From a bacterium OL-1 (lineage in GTDB: Bacteria > Actinomycetota > Coriobacteriia > Coriobacteriales > Atopobiaceae), in the NCBI GenBank assembly GCA_000752675.2, contig LM994627.1:17608-81607 (forward strand): a DNA stretch of 64,000 bases, read 5' to 3'. Of this stretch, positions 33,834-44,830 are shown piece by piece. A model generated the notes under the pieces. It did not search any database, was not told the origin of the DNA, and worked only from the letters and a program-made list of their open reading frames with translations. The translations under genes and the position numbers were made by a program. How positions within the stretch are numbered: position 1 is the first letter of the stretch; every line of letters begins with the position of its first letter.

Positions 33834-34543
33834 CAGATGCTTCCGCCCAGGTACTTTGCGATCTCGTCCACTGCGGCACGGCGACGCGACCGGCTGAAGA
33901 AGTAGGTCTCGCCCGTGGTGGTGCGCACCTCCGATCCGGTCACGGTGCGCACGTACGCCATGTTGAGCAGGCAGCTGTTCGAAATGCGCACGAAGGGGGC
34001 CTGCGCGAGCTCCTCCTCGGTCTTAGAGAGGCTGCCGCGCACCACATGGGTGTTGCCATCCGCAAGGTGGTAGACCAAGCTGTGGTTGGATACCTCGACG
34101 GCCACCAGCTCTGCGGCCGGAATCACTCGCAGACCGTCATGCGTGGTCACCACCACGTTCATGCCGGAGTTTCGCCTGATGATGCGCATGGCCTTGTCCA
34201 TGCGCATCTTGAAGTTGAAGTACGAGACGGGCTTCACTACAAAGTCCAGGGCGTCCACCTCGTAGCCGCGTACCGCATACTGTGCGAGGTTGGTTACAAA
34301 TATGATGGGTGTCTCGGAGTCATAGGTGCGGATGAGTGTTGCTGCCTCCATCCCGTTGATACCGGGAAGCCCAATGTCCATGAAGATAAGGTCGAACTTA
34401 GCGTCACCCGATGTGGCGCCCAGCGCAGAGCGCTCCCAGCTCACCTGGAACTCCAGGCTGTTCTCGCGCGCGTAGCGCTCCAGACTATGGCGAAGCGTCT
34501 CGGCCTCGCGCTCATCGTCTTCGACTATGAGTATGCGATACAT
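33833..34543 (-). CDS. LytTR-family response regulator (AgrA-like)
   Basis: 236 residues. Receiver domain (about 1-120) has the acidic pair in VEDDERE, the phospho-Asp in FMDIGLPG, Thr/Asn in IIFVTN and Lys in FVVKPVSYF. The C-terminal LytTR DNA-binding domain (about 135-232) has LVAVEVSNHSLVYH and FVRISNSCLLNM. It is the first gene of the reverse operon and pairs with two sensor proteins. LytTR regulators usually bind direct repeats upstream of exported or quorum-controlled genes. Confidence 0.93.
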   Translation of the reverse strand: MYRILIVEDDEREAETLRHSLERYARENSLEFQVSWERSALGATSGDAKFDLIFMDIGLPGINGMEAATLIRTYDSETPIIFVTNLAQYAVRGYEVDALDFVVKPVSYFNFKMRMDKAMRIIRRNSGMNVVVTTHDGLRVIPAAELVAVEVSNHSLVYHLADGNTHVVRGSLSKTEEELAQAPFVRISNSCLLNMAYVRTVTGSEVRTTTGETYFFSRSRRRAAVDEIAKYLGGSI

Positions 34544-34898
34544 GCGTCCCCCTATTCCCCATTACTATGGTACGCGAGAACCGGGAGCCTGCGCATTGAC
34601 ACCTATCCGTGTGGCTTGATGTGTCCGGTGACGTTGGCGAATGCAATCCGCGACCCTGTTTTGACGGGTTACGACCTTCGAGGTCAAGATGCGTCCCGTG
34701 TCCCTACTGTTACAACCGGAAGGGGTTCCCCGTCATGGGTGACCCGCCGCAGGTCCAGGGGCGCTCGCGCCGCGAGTTGGCCATTCGTGGCACGTGGCAG
34801 ACCGAATGTGCCACTTTTTCCCGGCGCGGCGAGTTGGGCAATAGAGTTGTTTCAGATGAAGGCGTCAAGGGCGCCATGTATACGAGGGAGCGGGTTCG
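34544..34898. other. Divergent intergenic region between LytTR regulator and GH3 gene
   Basis: 355 bp. TTGACA near 34597-34602 is a forward -35 candidate without a good -10. GACCT/AGGTC forms a small hairpin near 34674-34685. GTGGCAC (34787-34793) pairs with GTGCCAC (34808-34814) and is followed by TTTTT, a possible weak terminator or attenuator before the GH3 gene. No gene seen. Confidence 0.5.
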
Positions 34899-37391
34899 AT
34901 GAAGCACGCGGATCTTATCGGGAAGATGACGCTGGAGAAGAAGTGCGCGCTTCTCCAGGGGGCCACGACCTTTGGGAGCTGGGGCTCTGAGCGCCTGGGC
35001 ATTCCTACCATGGAGTTCTCTGACGGCCCCAATGGCCTGCGCCACCAGCTGGGCGCGGCAGACCATCTGGGCATTGCGGGCTCCGAGCCTGCCACTTGCT
35101 TCCCCACGGCGGTCACGGTTGCCAACACCTGGGACGAGGCGCTGGGCGAGAAGATTGGCGAGGCGCTGGGCGAGGAGGCCGCGGCCCAGGGCGTGGGCAC
35201 GCTTCTGGGGCCGGGCCTGTGCATGAAGCGTTCGCCGCTCTGCGGGCGTAACTTTGAGTACTTCTCCGAGGATCCCTACCTTGCAGGCAAGATGGCCGCG
35301 TCCTACGTGCGCGGCATCCAGTCCAAGGGCGTTGCCGCCTGCCCCAAGCACTTTGCTGCCAACAGTCAGGAGACGCGCCGCCAGGCGTCCAACTCGGTGG
35401 TCGACGAGCGCACCTTGCGCGAGAACTACCTCACGGCCTTCGAGATTGTGGTGCGAGAGTCCCACCCCAAGTCGATCATGAGCTCCTACAACTTGATCAA
35501 CGGCACTTACGCCAATGAGAACCGCCACCTGCTGCGTGACATCCTGCGCGGCGAGTGGGGCTTCGACGGCGCCGTGGTGACGGACTGGGGTGGCTCGAAC
35601 GACCACGTTGCCGGCGTGGAGGCAGGCTCCACCTTCGAGATGCCCGCCCCTGGCATGGACTCCGTCCGCCAGCTTGTGGCCGCGGTGCACTCCGGCCGCC
35701 TCTCCGAGGAGGTGCTTGACAGCTGCGTGGACGATGCGCTTGAGCTGGTGCTCTCCACGCATCCGGCCGTCGAGGGCGCCACGGGCGAGTTTGACAAGGC
35801 CGGCCACCACGCGCTTGCGCGCGAGGCCGCGGCCGAGGGCGCCGTTCTTCTCAAGAACGAGGACTCGCTGCTGCCGCTTGCTGCCGGGACCAAGGTTGCC
35901 CTCGTGGGCGACTTTGCCCGCGAGCCGCGCTACCAGGGCGCTGGTTCCTCTGCCGTCAACTGCACACAGGTCGACGACATTCTCGACATGGTGGGGGAGA
36001 GCGGCCTTACGCTCGTTGGGTACGAGCAGGGCTTCCTTCGCCACGGCGGCGAGGACGCTGCCAAGCGCGACGCCGCCGTTGAGCTGGCGCAGCACGCCGA
36101 CGTTGTCATTGCGTGCCTGGCGCTCGACGAGATTGCGGAGTCCGAGGGTGCGGACCGTCGCAACATGCGCCTGAACGACAACCAGATTGAGCTCCTGCAC
36201 GCAATCTCGCAGGTGAACCCCAACGTGGTCGTGCTTCTCTCGGCCGGCTCTTGCGTCGAGACCGACTGGGTGGCAGACGCCCGCGCGGTGCTCTACCTTG
36301 CGCTTGGCGGACAGGCCGGCGCCGGCGCGGCGCTTGATTTGGTGTGCGGTCGCGTGAACCCCTCCGGCAAGCTCACCGAGACCTGGCCCAAGCGTCTGGC
36401 CGACACCCCCACGGCGGACCGCTTCCCGGCGCAGGGCATGAGCGCCGAGTACCGCGAGGGCATCTACGTGGGCTATCGCTACTACCAGACGGCAGGCGTC
36501 GAGGTTGCGTACCCGTTTGGCTATGGTCTCTCGTACACGAGCTTCTCGTACAGCGACCTCAAGGCGACACCCAAGGGCGTGACCTTCACCCTTACCAACG
36601 ACGGTGACCGCGCGGGCACCGAGGTGTGCCAGCTCTACGTGTCCAAGCCCAATCACCAGGTGTTCCGCGCCGCCCAGGAGCTCAAGGGCTTTGCCCGCGT
36701 GGAGCTTGCCGCGCACGAGAGCAAACAGGTGAGCATTGCCCTGGATGACAAGGCGTTCCGCTACTTCAACGTGGCGACCGACGCCTGGGAGGTCGAGGGC
36801 GGCACGTACGAACTGCACGTTGGCGCTTCAAGCGAGGACATTCGCCTTGTTGGAACTGTTGAGGTTGAGGGCACCAACGCGGCGGACCCCTATGCCGGCG
36901 TCGACGTGAAGCCCTACCAGACGGGCAAGGTCCAGACCGTGGACGACGCGCACTTCGCAGCGCTTCTCGGCCACCCCATCCCCAGCCCCAAGGTGCGCAT
37001 CGATCGCAACATGTGCTTCTGCGACCTCAACCACGGCCGCTCGCCCATCTTCTGGATTGTGTGGCTGGTGCTTGCGGCCATGAAGCACGCGGCCGACGCC
37101 TCGGGCAAGCCCAACCTCAACGTGCTGTTCATCTGGAACATGCCGCTGCGCGCGCTGGCCAAGATGACCAACGGCATGGTCTCCGTGGCCATGGTCGACG
37201 CCATCGTGCGCGAGATCAAGTGGTGGGGCCTTGCAGGAATCGTGCCGGCGCTTCTCGTCAAGCTTGCGACCGGGGAGGGCTTCATCCTGGTGTGGTTCCT
37301 CTGGTTTGTCGTGCCGATTCTTGTTGCCTTTGTTGCGAACCTCATCGGCAACGCGCGTACCAACGGGGCGCTTGCCTCGGCGGACAAGTAG
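34899..37391 (+). CDS. GH3 beta-glucosidase-like hydrolase with C-terminal membrane region
   Basis: 830 residues. GH3 catalytic domain with KHFAANSQETRR, and D229 in GAVVTDWGG as the likely nucleophile; then the alpha/beta domain (VALVGDFAREPRYQGAGSS) and a fibronectin III-like end (YPFGYGLSYTSF, DDKAFRYFN). After about residue 700 come 130 extra residues with three or four hydrophobic helices (SPIFWIVWLVLAAM, WWGLAGIVPALLV, GFILVWFLWFVVPILVAFVA). There is no signal peptide, so the enzyme is probably cytoplasmic and held to the membrane. Substrate is probably a beta-glucoside or related oligosaccharide. The ATG follows GGGAGCGGG. Confidence 0.88.
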   Translation: MKHADLIGKMTLEKKCALLQGATTFGSWGSERLGIPTMEFSDGPNGLRHQLGAADHLGIAGSEPATCFPTAVTVANTWDEALGEKIGEALGEEAAAQGVGTLLGPGLCMKRSPLCGRNFEYFSEDPYLAGKMAASYVRGIQSKGVAACPKHFAANSQETRRQASNSVVDERTLRENYLTAFEIVVRESHPKSIMSSYNLINGTYANENRHLLRDILRGEWGFDGAVVTDWGGSNDHVAGVEAGSTFEMPAPGMDSVRQLVAAVHSGRLSEEVLDSCVDDALELVLSTHPAVEGATGEFDKAGHHALAREAAAEGAVLLKNEDSLLPLAAGTKVALVGDFAREPRYQGAGSSAVNCTQVDDILDMVGESGLTLVGYEQGFLRHGGEDAAKRDAAVELAQHADVVIACLALDEIAESEGADRRNMRLNDNQIELLHAISQVNPNVVVLLSAGSCVETDWVADARAVLYLALGGQAGAGAALDLVCGRVNPSGKLTETWPKRLADTPTADRFPAQGMSAEYREGIYVGYRYYQTAGVEVAYPFGYGLSYTSFSYSDLKATPKGVTFTLTNDGDRAGTEVCQLYVSKPNHQVFRAAQELKGFARVELAAHESKQVSIALDDKAFRYFNVATDAWEVEGGTYELHVGASSEDIRLVGTVEVEGTNAADPYAGVDVKPYQTGKVQTVDDAHFAALLGHPIPSPKVRIDRNMCFCDLNHGRSPIFWIVWLVLAAMKHAADASGKPNLNVLFIWNMPLRALAKMTNGMVSVAMVDAIVREIKWWGLAGIVPALLVKLATGEGFILVWFLWFVVPILVAFVANLIGNARTNGALASADK

Positions 37392-37485
37392 CAGCTGAGC
37401 TTTCCCGCGTCGTCGCGTGGGGCGGCGCGGCCGTGTGTGGATGTAGGTTAATCGGCCGTGTGGCCGGGAAGGAAGGGGCAAGTCA

Positions 37486-38016
37486 ATGAGCTTCAAGACC
37501 TGGACCGAGGAGCACAAGACGCTCTGGCAGTTCATCAAGTTCAACGTGCTGTCGAACATCTCAACCATTACGCGCTTTGTGTGCACCTGGGTGGGCACGG
37601 CTATCTTCATCAACGCCATGCAGCTGAATAGCCCGTTCAAGTTCCTGCTGTTTGACTACACCACTCCCGGCTCGAACTACCTGGGCGGCTTCATCACGTT
37701 CCTCATCGCCGAGGTGCTGGCGCAGGTCGTGAACTTCTTCGTTCAGATGTTCCTGGTGTTTGACTCCGACACCTCGTTCAAGGACGCTGCCTGGAAGTAT
37801 GCGCTGCTTGCCGTGCTCATCGTGGTTGTCAACCTCATCCTCCCAAGCTACGTGACGGCATTCTGCCAGGGCACCTTTGGCTGGGATGCGGGGCTCTCCG
37901 GAACCGTGGCGTCCTTTGTCAACACGCTTGCGGCCGTCGTCGTGAGCTTCCCGCTGCTCAAGTTCTGGATTATGCCGGACTCCAAGGACAAGAAGGCCGA
38001 GGCCAAGGAGGCATAG
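37486..38016 (+). CDS. GtrA-like four-helix membrane protein
   Basis: 176 residues with four hydrophobic helices at about 17-42, 60-85, 100-123 and 137-160 and a Lys/Glu-rich tail. FIKFNVLSNISTITRFV and the later AQVVNFFVQMFLVF block resemble GtrA proteins, which take part in moving lipid-linked sugars across the membrane. It lies 94 bp after the membrane-tailed GH3 gene and before a strong terminator, so the two may be one unit. Assignment is moderate. Confidence 0.6.
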   Translation: MSFKTWTEEHKTLWQFIKFNVLSNISTITRFVCTWVGTAIFINAMQLNSPFKFLLFDYTTPGSNYLGGFITFLIAEVLAQVVNFFVQMFLVFDSDTSFKDAAWKYALLAVLIVVVNLILPSYVTAFCQGTFGWDAGLSGTVASFVNTLAAVVVSFPLLKFWIMPDSKDKKAEAKEA

Positions 38017-38053
38017 CGGATTCCGTAGTGTCGCGGCGTTACGACGGCTTATC

Positions 38054-38095
38054 AAGGTGGCCCGCCCTGATTATTACGGGGCGGGCCACCTTCTT
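38054..38095 (+). terminator. Strong hairpin terminator after GtrA-like gene
   Basis: AAGGTGGCCCGCCC (38054-38067) pairs perfectly with GGGCGGGCCACCTT (38079-38092), followed by CTTT. The A-rich left side would let it work on the reverse strand too. Confidence 0.85.
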
Positions 38096-38134
38096 TGGGG
38101 AAAATGGCGAGTTACGTCCTTCTTGGGTACTAAC

Positions 38135-38242
38135 CTATCGCTTCTTGGTGATTGAACGTACGACAAGCAGGAGAGCCACAACCACTATGGCAACGCACGC
38201 AATAATCAGTGGCTCAGGCGCACCCAGGCCTGCGTATTTCAT
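38135..38242 (-). CDS. Unlisted 35-residue single-helix membrane peptide
   Basis: The reverse strand reads MKYAGLGAPE, then PLIIACVAIVVVALLLVV, then RSITKKR and stop. It has one hydrophobic helix (about residues 11-28) and a strongly basic C-terminus. A GGAGGCGAGG Shine-Dalgarno overlaps the stop of the upstream exported-protein gene, so the two are probably translationally coupled. The size, helix and basic tail resemble small membrane-active or regulatory peptides, but no family is recognised. Confidence 0.62.
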   Translation of the reverse strand: MKYAGLGAPEPLIIACVAIVVVALLLVVRSITKKR

Positions 38243-38253
38243 AGCCTCGCCTC

Positions 38254-38769
38254 CTAGTTGGCATACGTGTGCAGGGTTGTGCCTTCCATCAGTGCCTGGA
38301 GAACTGCTACTGTCGATCCCATTCCGCCCACAGTGTCAACATTCAACCGATAAGTTGCGTGGGTACTCCCCCAATTGAAGCTCTCTCCCGAAACTGTGCA
38401 GAGGAAAGTGGTATAGGAAGGGCTATGAGCGTTAGTAATTGCGTGGTTACTAATAGTGATATAAAAATGGCGGTAGATTATAGGGGAGTTGTAGTAAATC
38501 TCCCAGTTGCCAGATGCGTTGTCATAGTATGAATCCCACAACGGGCGAATCGCCGATGCTGGGCGAATACCGATTTCTGCCGTCCTGCCATCAGAGAGAT
38601 AAACAGTCTCTGACTGTGGCTGATTCAGCTCGAGATCAAAGGTTGCTTCGACTGTCTCTCGACCATCGGGCTCACTTGCATTTGCAACGGCTGGCCCACA
38701 CATGCCGCCAAGAAAAACTGTCAGAGCCAGAGTGAAAAGAATGCAATACCTACGTCTGTATTGATTCAT
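38254..38769 (-). CDS. Small secreted protein, possibly DUF5626-like
   Basis: 171 residues. A clear signal peptide: basic MNQYRRR, a hydrophobic core CILFTLALTVFLGG and an Ala-rich cleavage area (VANASE, about residues 28-32). The mature part is beta-rich with many Tyr, Ser and Asn (IYYNSPIIYRHFYITISN), a layout seen in small DUF5626-type exported proteins. No catalytic motif. It is more AT-rich than the flanking genes, suggesting a separate origin. The 35-residue membrane peptide follows 11 bases downstream. Confidence 0.65.
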   Translation of the reverse strand: MNQYRRRYCILFTLALTVFLGGMCGPAVANASEPDGRETVEATFDLELNQPQSETVYLSDGRTAEIGIRPASAIRPLWDSYYDNASGNWEIYYNSPIIYRHFYITISNHAITNAHSPSYTTFLCTVSGESFNWGSTHATYRLNVDTVGGMGSTVAVLQALMEGTTLHTYAN

Positions 38770-39368
38770 CCGTGCCTCCTGACATAAGAGATTGCCTGCG
38801 TCATGACAAATGGTGCAAGTAACAGAGGGGCTTCCCGGCTAGTTTGTCTTGTGTAGCGCCTGGCCCCATTGGCCAGGTGCTTGTATTTGGGGTTCATCAC
38901 CTCCTGCAACGATTGTAATGTCTGCCGTTCTCGTGCTCGACGCGCTCTCGGTTAGCGTTTGATGCTGGACTCCTTGCGGCGTAGGTATTACTAATTCAGC
39001 AGGGCGGGGCCTTTCCTCCTCACTTCTCCGCCTCCGCCCCCACCCCCGCCCCTCTCCACCGTTCCATTCTTTATCGGTATCTGAGAGTTGGCGCTCTCGC
39101 CAACTGGGCAAACGTGGCTCCTCTTGCACAGAAACCGATAAAGAACGAAGGGCGGAAATGAGAGGGGAGGAGAGGAGGCTAGGGGAAGGCGGCGGCTGAC
39201 CGTACGAATTGTTGTTGCGACGTGTGCGAGAAGGTCTCGGCTGCGCTTGGGGGCACCGCTTGGCTAAACTCAAAGGCTGGCTAAAAACGTCTGCGAGTGA
39301 CACCGCTCTACGTTATCCCGCAGAGCCGGCTACAGATTCGCAAGCAACAACGAGGGGAGCCACCTCAC
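38770..39368. other. 599-bp non-coding region upstream of uvrA with large hairpins
   Basis: A stem GCGCCTGGCC/GGCCAGGTGC lies at 38856-38880. A large imperfect inverted repeat spans about 39035-39185: TTCTTTATCGGT (39067-39078) pairs exactly with ACCGATAAAGAA (39134-39145), with a smaller AGTTGGCG/CGCCAACT hairpin inside and CT-rich/AG-rich arms outside. The long reverse frame over this area looks like a by-product of the CT-rich arms. No SOS box was recognised before uvrA. Confidence 0.55.
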
Positions 39369-42245
<2,877 letters not shown>

Positions 42246-42247
42246 CC

Positions 42248-42751
42248 ATGGCAAAGCGCGAGAAGTTCCAGAAGACCAACGCCATGCGCGAGCTTGAGCG
42301 TGCGGGCGTTTCCTTCACGTATCAGGAGTTCGAGGAGGACGACCTCACGCGCGGCCTGGGCCTGCGCATGGCGCTCGAGGCGGGCGTCGATCCGGCGTCA
42401 TCGTTCAAGACGCTGGTCACGGTGGCTCCTTCCGGCACCTACGTGGTGTGCTGCATTCCCGTGGGCGAGGAGCTCGACTTCAAGAAGGCCGCGGCAGCCG
42501 CAGGCGAGAAGAGCCTCTCGATGCTTCCCACCAAGGAGCTCGAGGGCCTTACGGGCTACGTGCGCGGGGGCTGCTCGCCCGTGGGCATGAAGAAGCGCTT
42601 TCCCACGCTCATAGACGAGACGGCCCAGCTCTTTGACATCATTGGCATCTCGGGTGGCAGGCGCGGGCTCTCCCTGCGTCTTTCCCCCGATGACCTCGCG
42701 TCGTTTACCGGCGCTTTGTTCGTGGACATCTGCCGAGAGGAGACCCGGTGA
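42248..42751 (+). CDS. ybaK: YbaK/EbsC-type aminoacyl-tRNA deacylase
   Basis: 167-residue editing protein. It hydrolyses mischarged Cys-tRNA(Pro) or a related aminoacyl-tRNA. Family signatures: KTLVTVAPSGTYVVCCIPV, with the catalytic-type Lys, and GYVRGGCSPVGMKKRFPTLID, where the GGxSPxG-type loop is GGCSPVG. It starts two bases after uvrA and ends overlapping murJ (GTGA), so all three may share one transcript. Confidence 0.9.
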   Translation: MAKREKFQKTNAMRELERAGVSFTYQEFEEDDLTRGLGLRMALEAGVDPASSFKTLVTVAPSGTYVVCCIPVGEELDFKKAAAAAGEKSLSMLPTKELEGLTGYVRGGCSPVGMKKRFPTLIDETAQLFDIIGISGGRRGLSLRLSPDDLASFTGALFVDICREETR

Positions 42752-44460
42752 GCGATACGCAGGGTTGGAAGCCGAAGCACATGGCTACCGGCGAGAAGCG
42801 GCCTGCGCCCAGTGCACCAAGTGCAGCGAGAAGCGCTTCCACGGACGCTAAGGCGACCGAATCCACCGAGAACCAGGTTGGCCGCAACGCCGCCCTCATG
42901 AGCTTCCTCGTTATCGTAAGCCGCATCACGGGCTTCTTCCGTACCTGGGGCCAGAGCTTCGCGCTTGGCGCCGGGATGGTGGCTAGCTGCTACTCCGTGG
43001 CCAACAACCTGCCCAACCAGCTGTACGAGATTGTCGTAGGCGGCATGCTGGTCACGGCGTTTCTGCCGGTCTACATGTCGGTCAAGCAGCGCGAGGGCGA
43101 GGAGGGAGCCAGCCGCTACACGTCGAACCTCGTCTCCATCGTCACGCTGCTCATGGGAGCCGTGGCCGTTCTCGGCTTCATCTTTGCTGCGCAGCTCGTG
43201 TGGACGCAGTCCTTCTCGGCTACCAGCGACTTTGACGCGGACTTCGCTACCTACCTCTTTAGGTTCTTCGTGGTGGAGGTCGTGCTCTACTCGCTCTCCT
43301 CGATCTTCTCGGGCGTGCTCAACGCCGAGAGGGACTACTTCTGGAGCAGCGCCAGCTCGATTTTCAACAACTTTGTCATCACCGCGTCGTTCTTGCTCTA
43401 CGCGGCGCTGGTGAACGTGAACCCCACGCTGGCCACGCTGATCCTGGCCATTGGCAACCCTGCCGGCGTGGCCGTGCAGGTGCTGGTCCAGATGCCGTCG
43501 CTTCGCAAGCACGGCATCCACCTCACGTGGCACATCGACTGGCACGACCCGGCGCTCAGGGACACACTCTCCATTGGCATTCCCTCGCTGGTGGTCATGA
43601 TCACGTCGTTTGTCACCACGTCGGTGCAGCAGAGCACATCGCTTTCCGTCTCGGTTTCTGGCGCATCCGTCATCTACTACGCGCGTCTGTGGTACACGCT
43701 GCCCTACGCCATTCTCGCCGTCCCCATCACCACGGCCATGTTCACCGAGCTCTCCGACCGCTTTGCGCACAACGACATCGACGGCTTCAAGCGCGGCGTC
43801 ACCTCCGGCATGAGCCAGATCCTCTTCTTCATGGTGCCGTTTGGCATGTACCTCATTGCCTTCTCCATGCCGCTGGCGTCGCTCGTTGCGGCTGGCAAGT
43901 TCACCGCCGACCAGCTCTCCATGACTGCCGCCTACATCTGCGGCCTTGCTTGCGCGCTGCCGTTCTACGGCATTGGCATGTACTTCCAGAAGGTGACCTC
44001 GTCCATGCGCCAGATGAGGGTCTACGCGCTGGCAAACGTCGTGGGCGGTGCCGGGCAGGTTGCCGTGCTGTTGTTGCTCAACCCCGCATGGTTCGGCGAG
44101 ACGGGCTCCATGTTTGTGATTGCGCTGACGTCCTTTGTCTTCTTCCTGCTCGTCGACGTTGTGACCATCGTGAACCTGCGTTCCTCGCTGGGGCGCGTGG
44201 GCTTTGGCTCGGTGCTGAAGTCGTTCGTGAAGTCGGTCGTCTTTGGGCTGGCGGGCGCCGGTGCGGGCATTGCGATCCTCTGGGCACTCTCGTCGTTTGT
44301 TGGTAGCTGCGAGGGGCACACTTTCCTGGCGCTGTTGTACTGCGCGGTGGCGGGCATCCCCTCTGTGCTGGTCACCTATGGACTTGCCATCCTGTTCAAG
44401 GTGCCCGAGGCGCACTTCATCAAGTCCGTTCTCGCCCGCTTCACTCGCCGCCGCGGATGA
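42748..44460 (+). CDS. murJ: Lipid II flippase MurJ
   Basis: 570-residue MOP-superfamily membrane protein with about 14 hydrophobic helices, which moves lipid II to the outside for peptidoglycan synthesis. NQLYEIVVGGMLVTAFLPVY and the ITGFFRTWGQSFALG start of TM1 are typical MurJ blocks. A 45-residue polar N-terminus is longer than usual. GTG 42748 overlaps the ybaK stop and has GAGAGGAG upstream; ATG 42781 is an alternative. The stop codon lies inside a perfect palindrome. Confidence 0.92.
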   Translation: MSDTQGWKPKHMATGEKRPAPSAPSAARSASTDAKATESTENQVGRNAALMSFLVIVSRITGFFRTWGQSFALGAGMVASCYSVANNLPNQLYEIVVGGMLVTAFLPVYMSVKQREGEEGASRYTSNLVSIVTLLMGAVAVLGFIFAAQLVWTQSFSATSDFDADFATYLFRFFVVEVVLYSLSSIFSGVLNAERDYFWSSASSIFNNFVITASFLLYAALVNVNPTLATLILAIGNPAGVAVQVLVQMPSLRKHGIHLTWHIDWHDPALRDTLSIGIPSLVVMITSFVTTSVQQSTSLSVSVSGASVIYYARLWYTLPYAILAVPITTAMFTELSDRFAHNDIDGFKRGVTSGMSQILFFMVPFGMYLIAFSMPLASLVAAGKFTADQLSMTAAYICGLACALPFYGIGMYFQKVTSSMRQMRVYALANVVGGAGQVAVLLLLNPAWFGETGSMFVIALTSFVFFLLVDVVTIVNLRSSLGRVGFGSVLKSFVKSVVFGLAGAGAGIAILWALSSFVGSCEGHTFLALLYCAVAGIPSVLVTYGLAILFKVPEAHFIKSVLARFTRRRG

Positions 44461-44487
44461 GACAAAGGGACTGTCCCTTTGTCTCAT
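44457..44487. terminator. Perfect 15-bp palindrome across the murJ stop
   Basis: ATGAGACAAAGGGAC (44457-44471) and GTCCCTTTGTCTCAT (44473-44487) are exact reverse complements around a single T. The first arm includes the murJ stop (TGA). With no downstream T-run, it is more likely a processing or partial termination hairpin. Confidence 0.7.
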
Positions 44488-44491
44488 AACG

Positions 44492-44606
44492 GTCGCCGGA
44501 GGGCACGTTTTGTTGCAGCTTGCATCATGGAGGCCTTTCCGGCGACTAATAATCGCCGATGGGCGTCAAATGGCGAAAAACGCAACAAAACGGGGCTTCC
44601 GGCGAC
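44492..44606. repeat. Pair of 55-bp palindromic units, copy B (115 bp)
   Basis: Unit 1 (44492-44546) starts GTCGCCGGAGGGC and ends TCCGGCGAC; spacer TAATA; unit 2 (44552-44606) starts ATCGCCGATGGGC and ends TTCCGGCGAC. Length and spacer match copy A at 15711-15825 exactly. The outer halves also pair: ACGTTTTGTTGC with GCAACAAAACG. Confidence 0.85.
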
Positions 44607-44655
44607 TCGAGCACGAGCCCTCGCGCCCTGCCGCTGTACTCTCCCCATATGAATG

Positions 44656-44718
44656 GAGCGTTAACGCTCTGTGTGCCTCGCCTGCATACAGCCCCATGCA
44701 CTTTAGTATGCTAAAGTG
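44656..44718 (+). promoter_or_regulatory. Two operator-like palindromes upstream of the his operon
   Basis: GAGCGTTAACGCTC (44656-44669) is a perfect 14-bp palindrome. CACTTTAG-TATG-CTAAAGTG (44699-44718) is a perfect 8-bp inverted repeat with a four-base centre, about 112 bp before the hisZG start. The TAGTATGCTA core could be a site for a TrpR/YerC-like histidine repressor; this is an inference. No T-box or leader peptide with a His run was seen. Confidence 0.5.
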
Positions 44719-44830
44719 ACAACGCACGAGAAGGACAGCGCACGGGACGGGCGCGCCACACAACGTGCGTGGCATTTTCCGTCGCGGCAGAGCGGTATGC
44801 TCTACGTACAAAAAGGGGAGAGGGGCAGGC

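Noticed and set aside
31156-34543. Complete agr quorum-sensing locus
   Set aside because: No AgrB-like protease or AgrD-like peptide precursor was found within several kilobases on either strand.
38839-39303. Reverse frame of 154 codons upstream of uvrA
   Set aside because: The product is Pro/Ser/Arg-rich and the frame follows the CT-rich arm of a large inverted repeat.
44765-44830. Upstream extension of HisZG from ATG 44765
   Set aside because: The extra 22 residues are basic and unlike HisZ, while GTG 44831 has a strong purine-rich site directly upstream and begins right at the family start.
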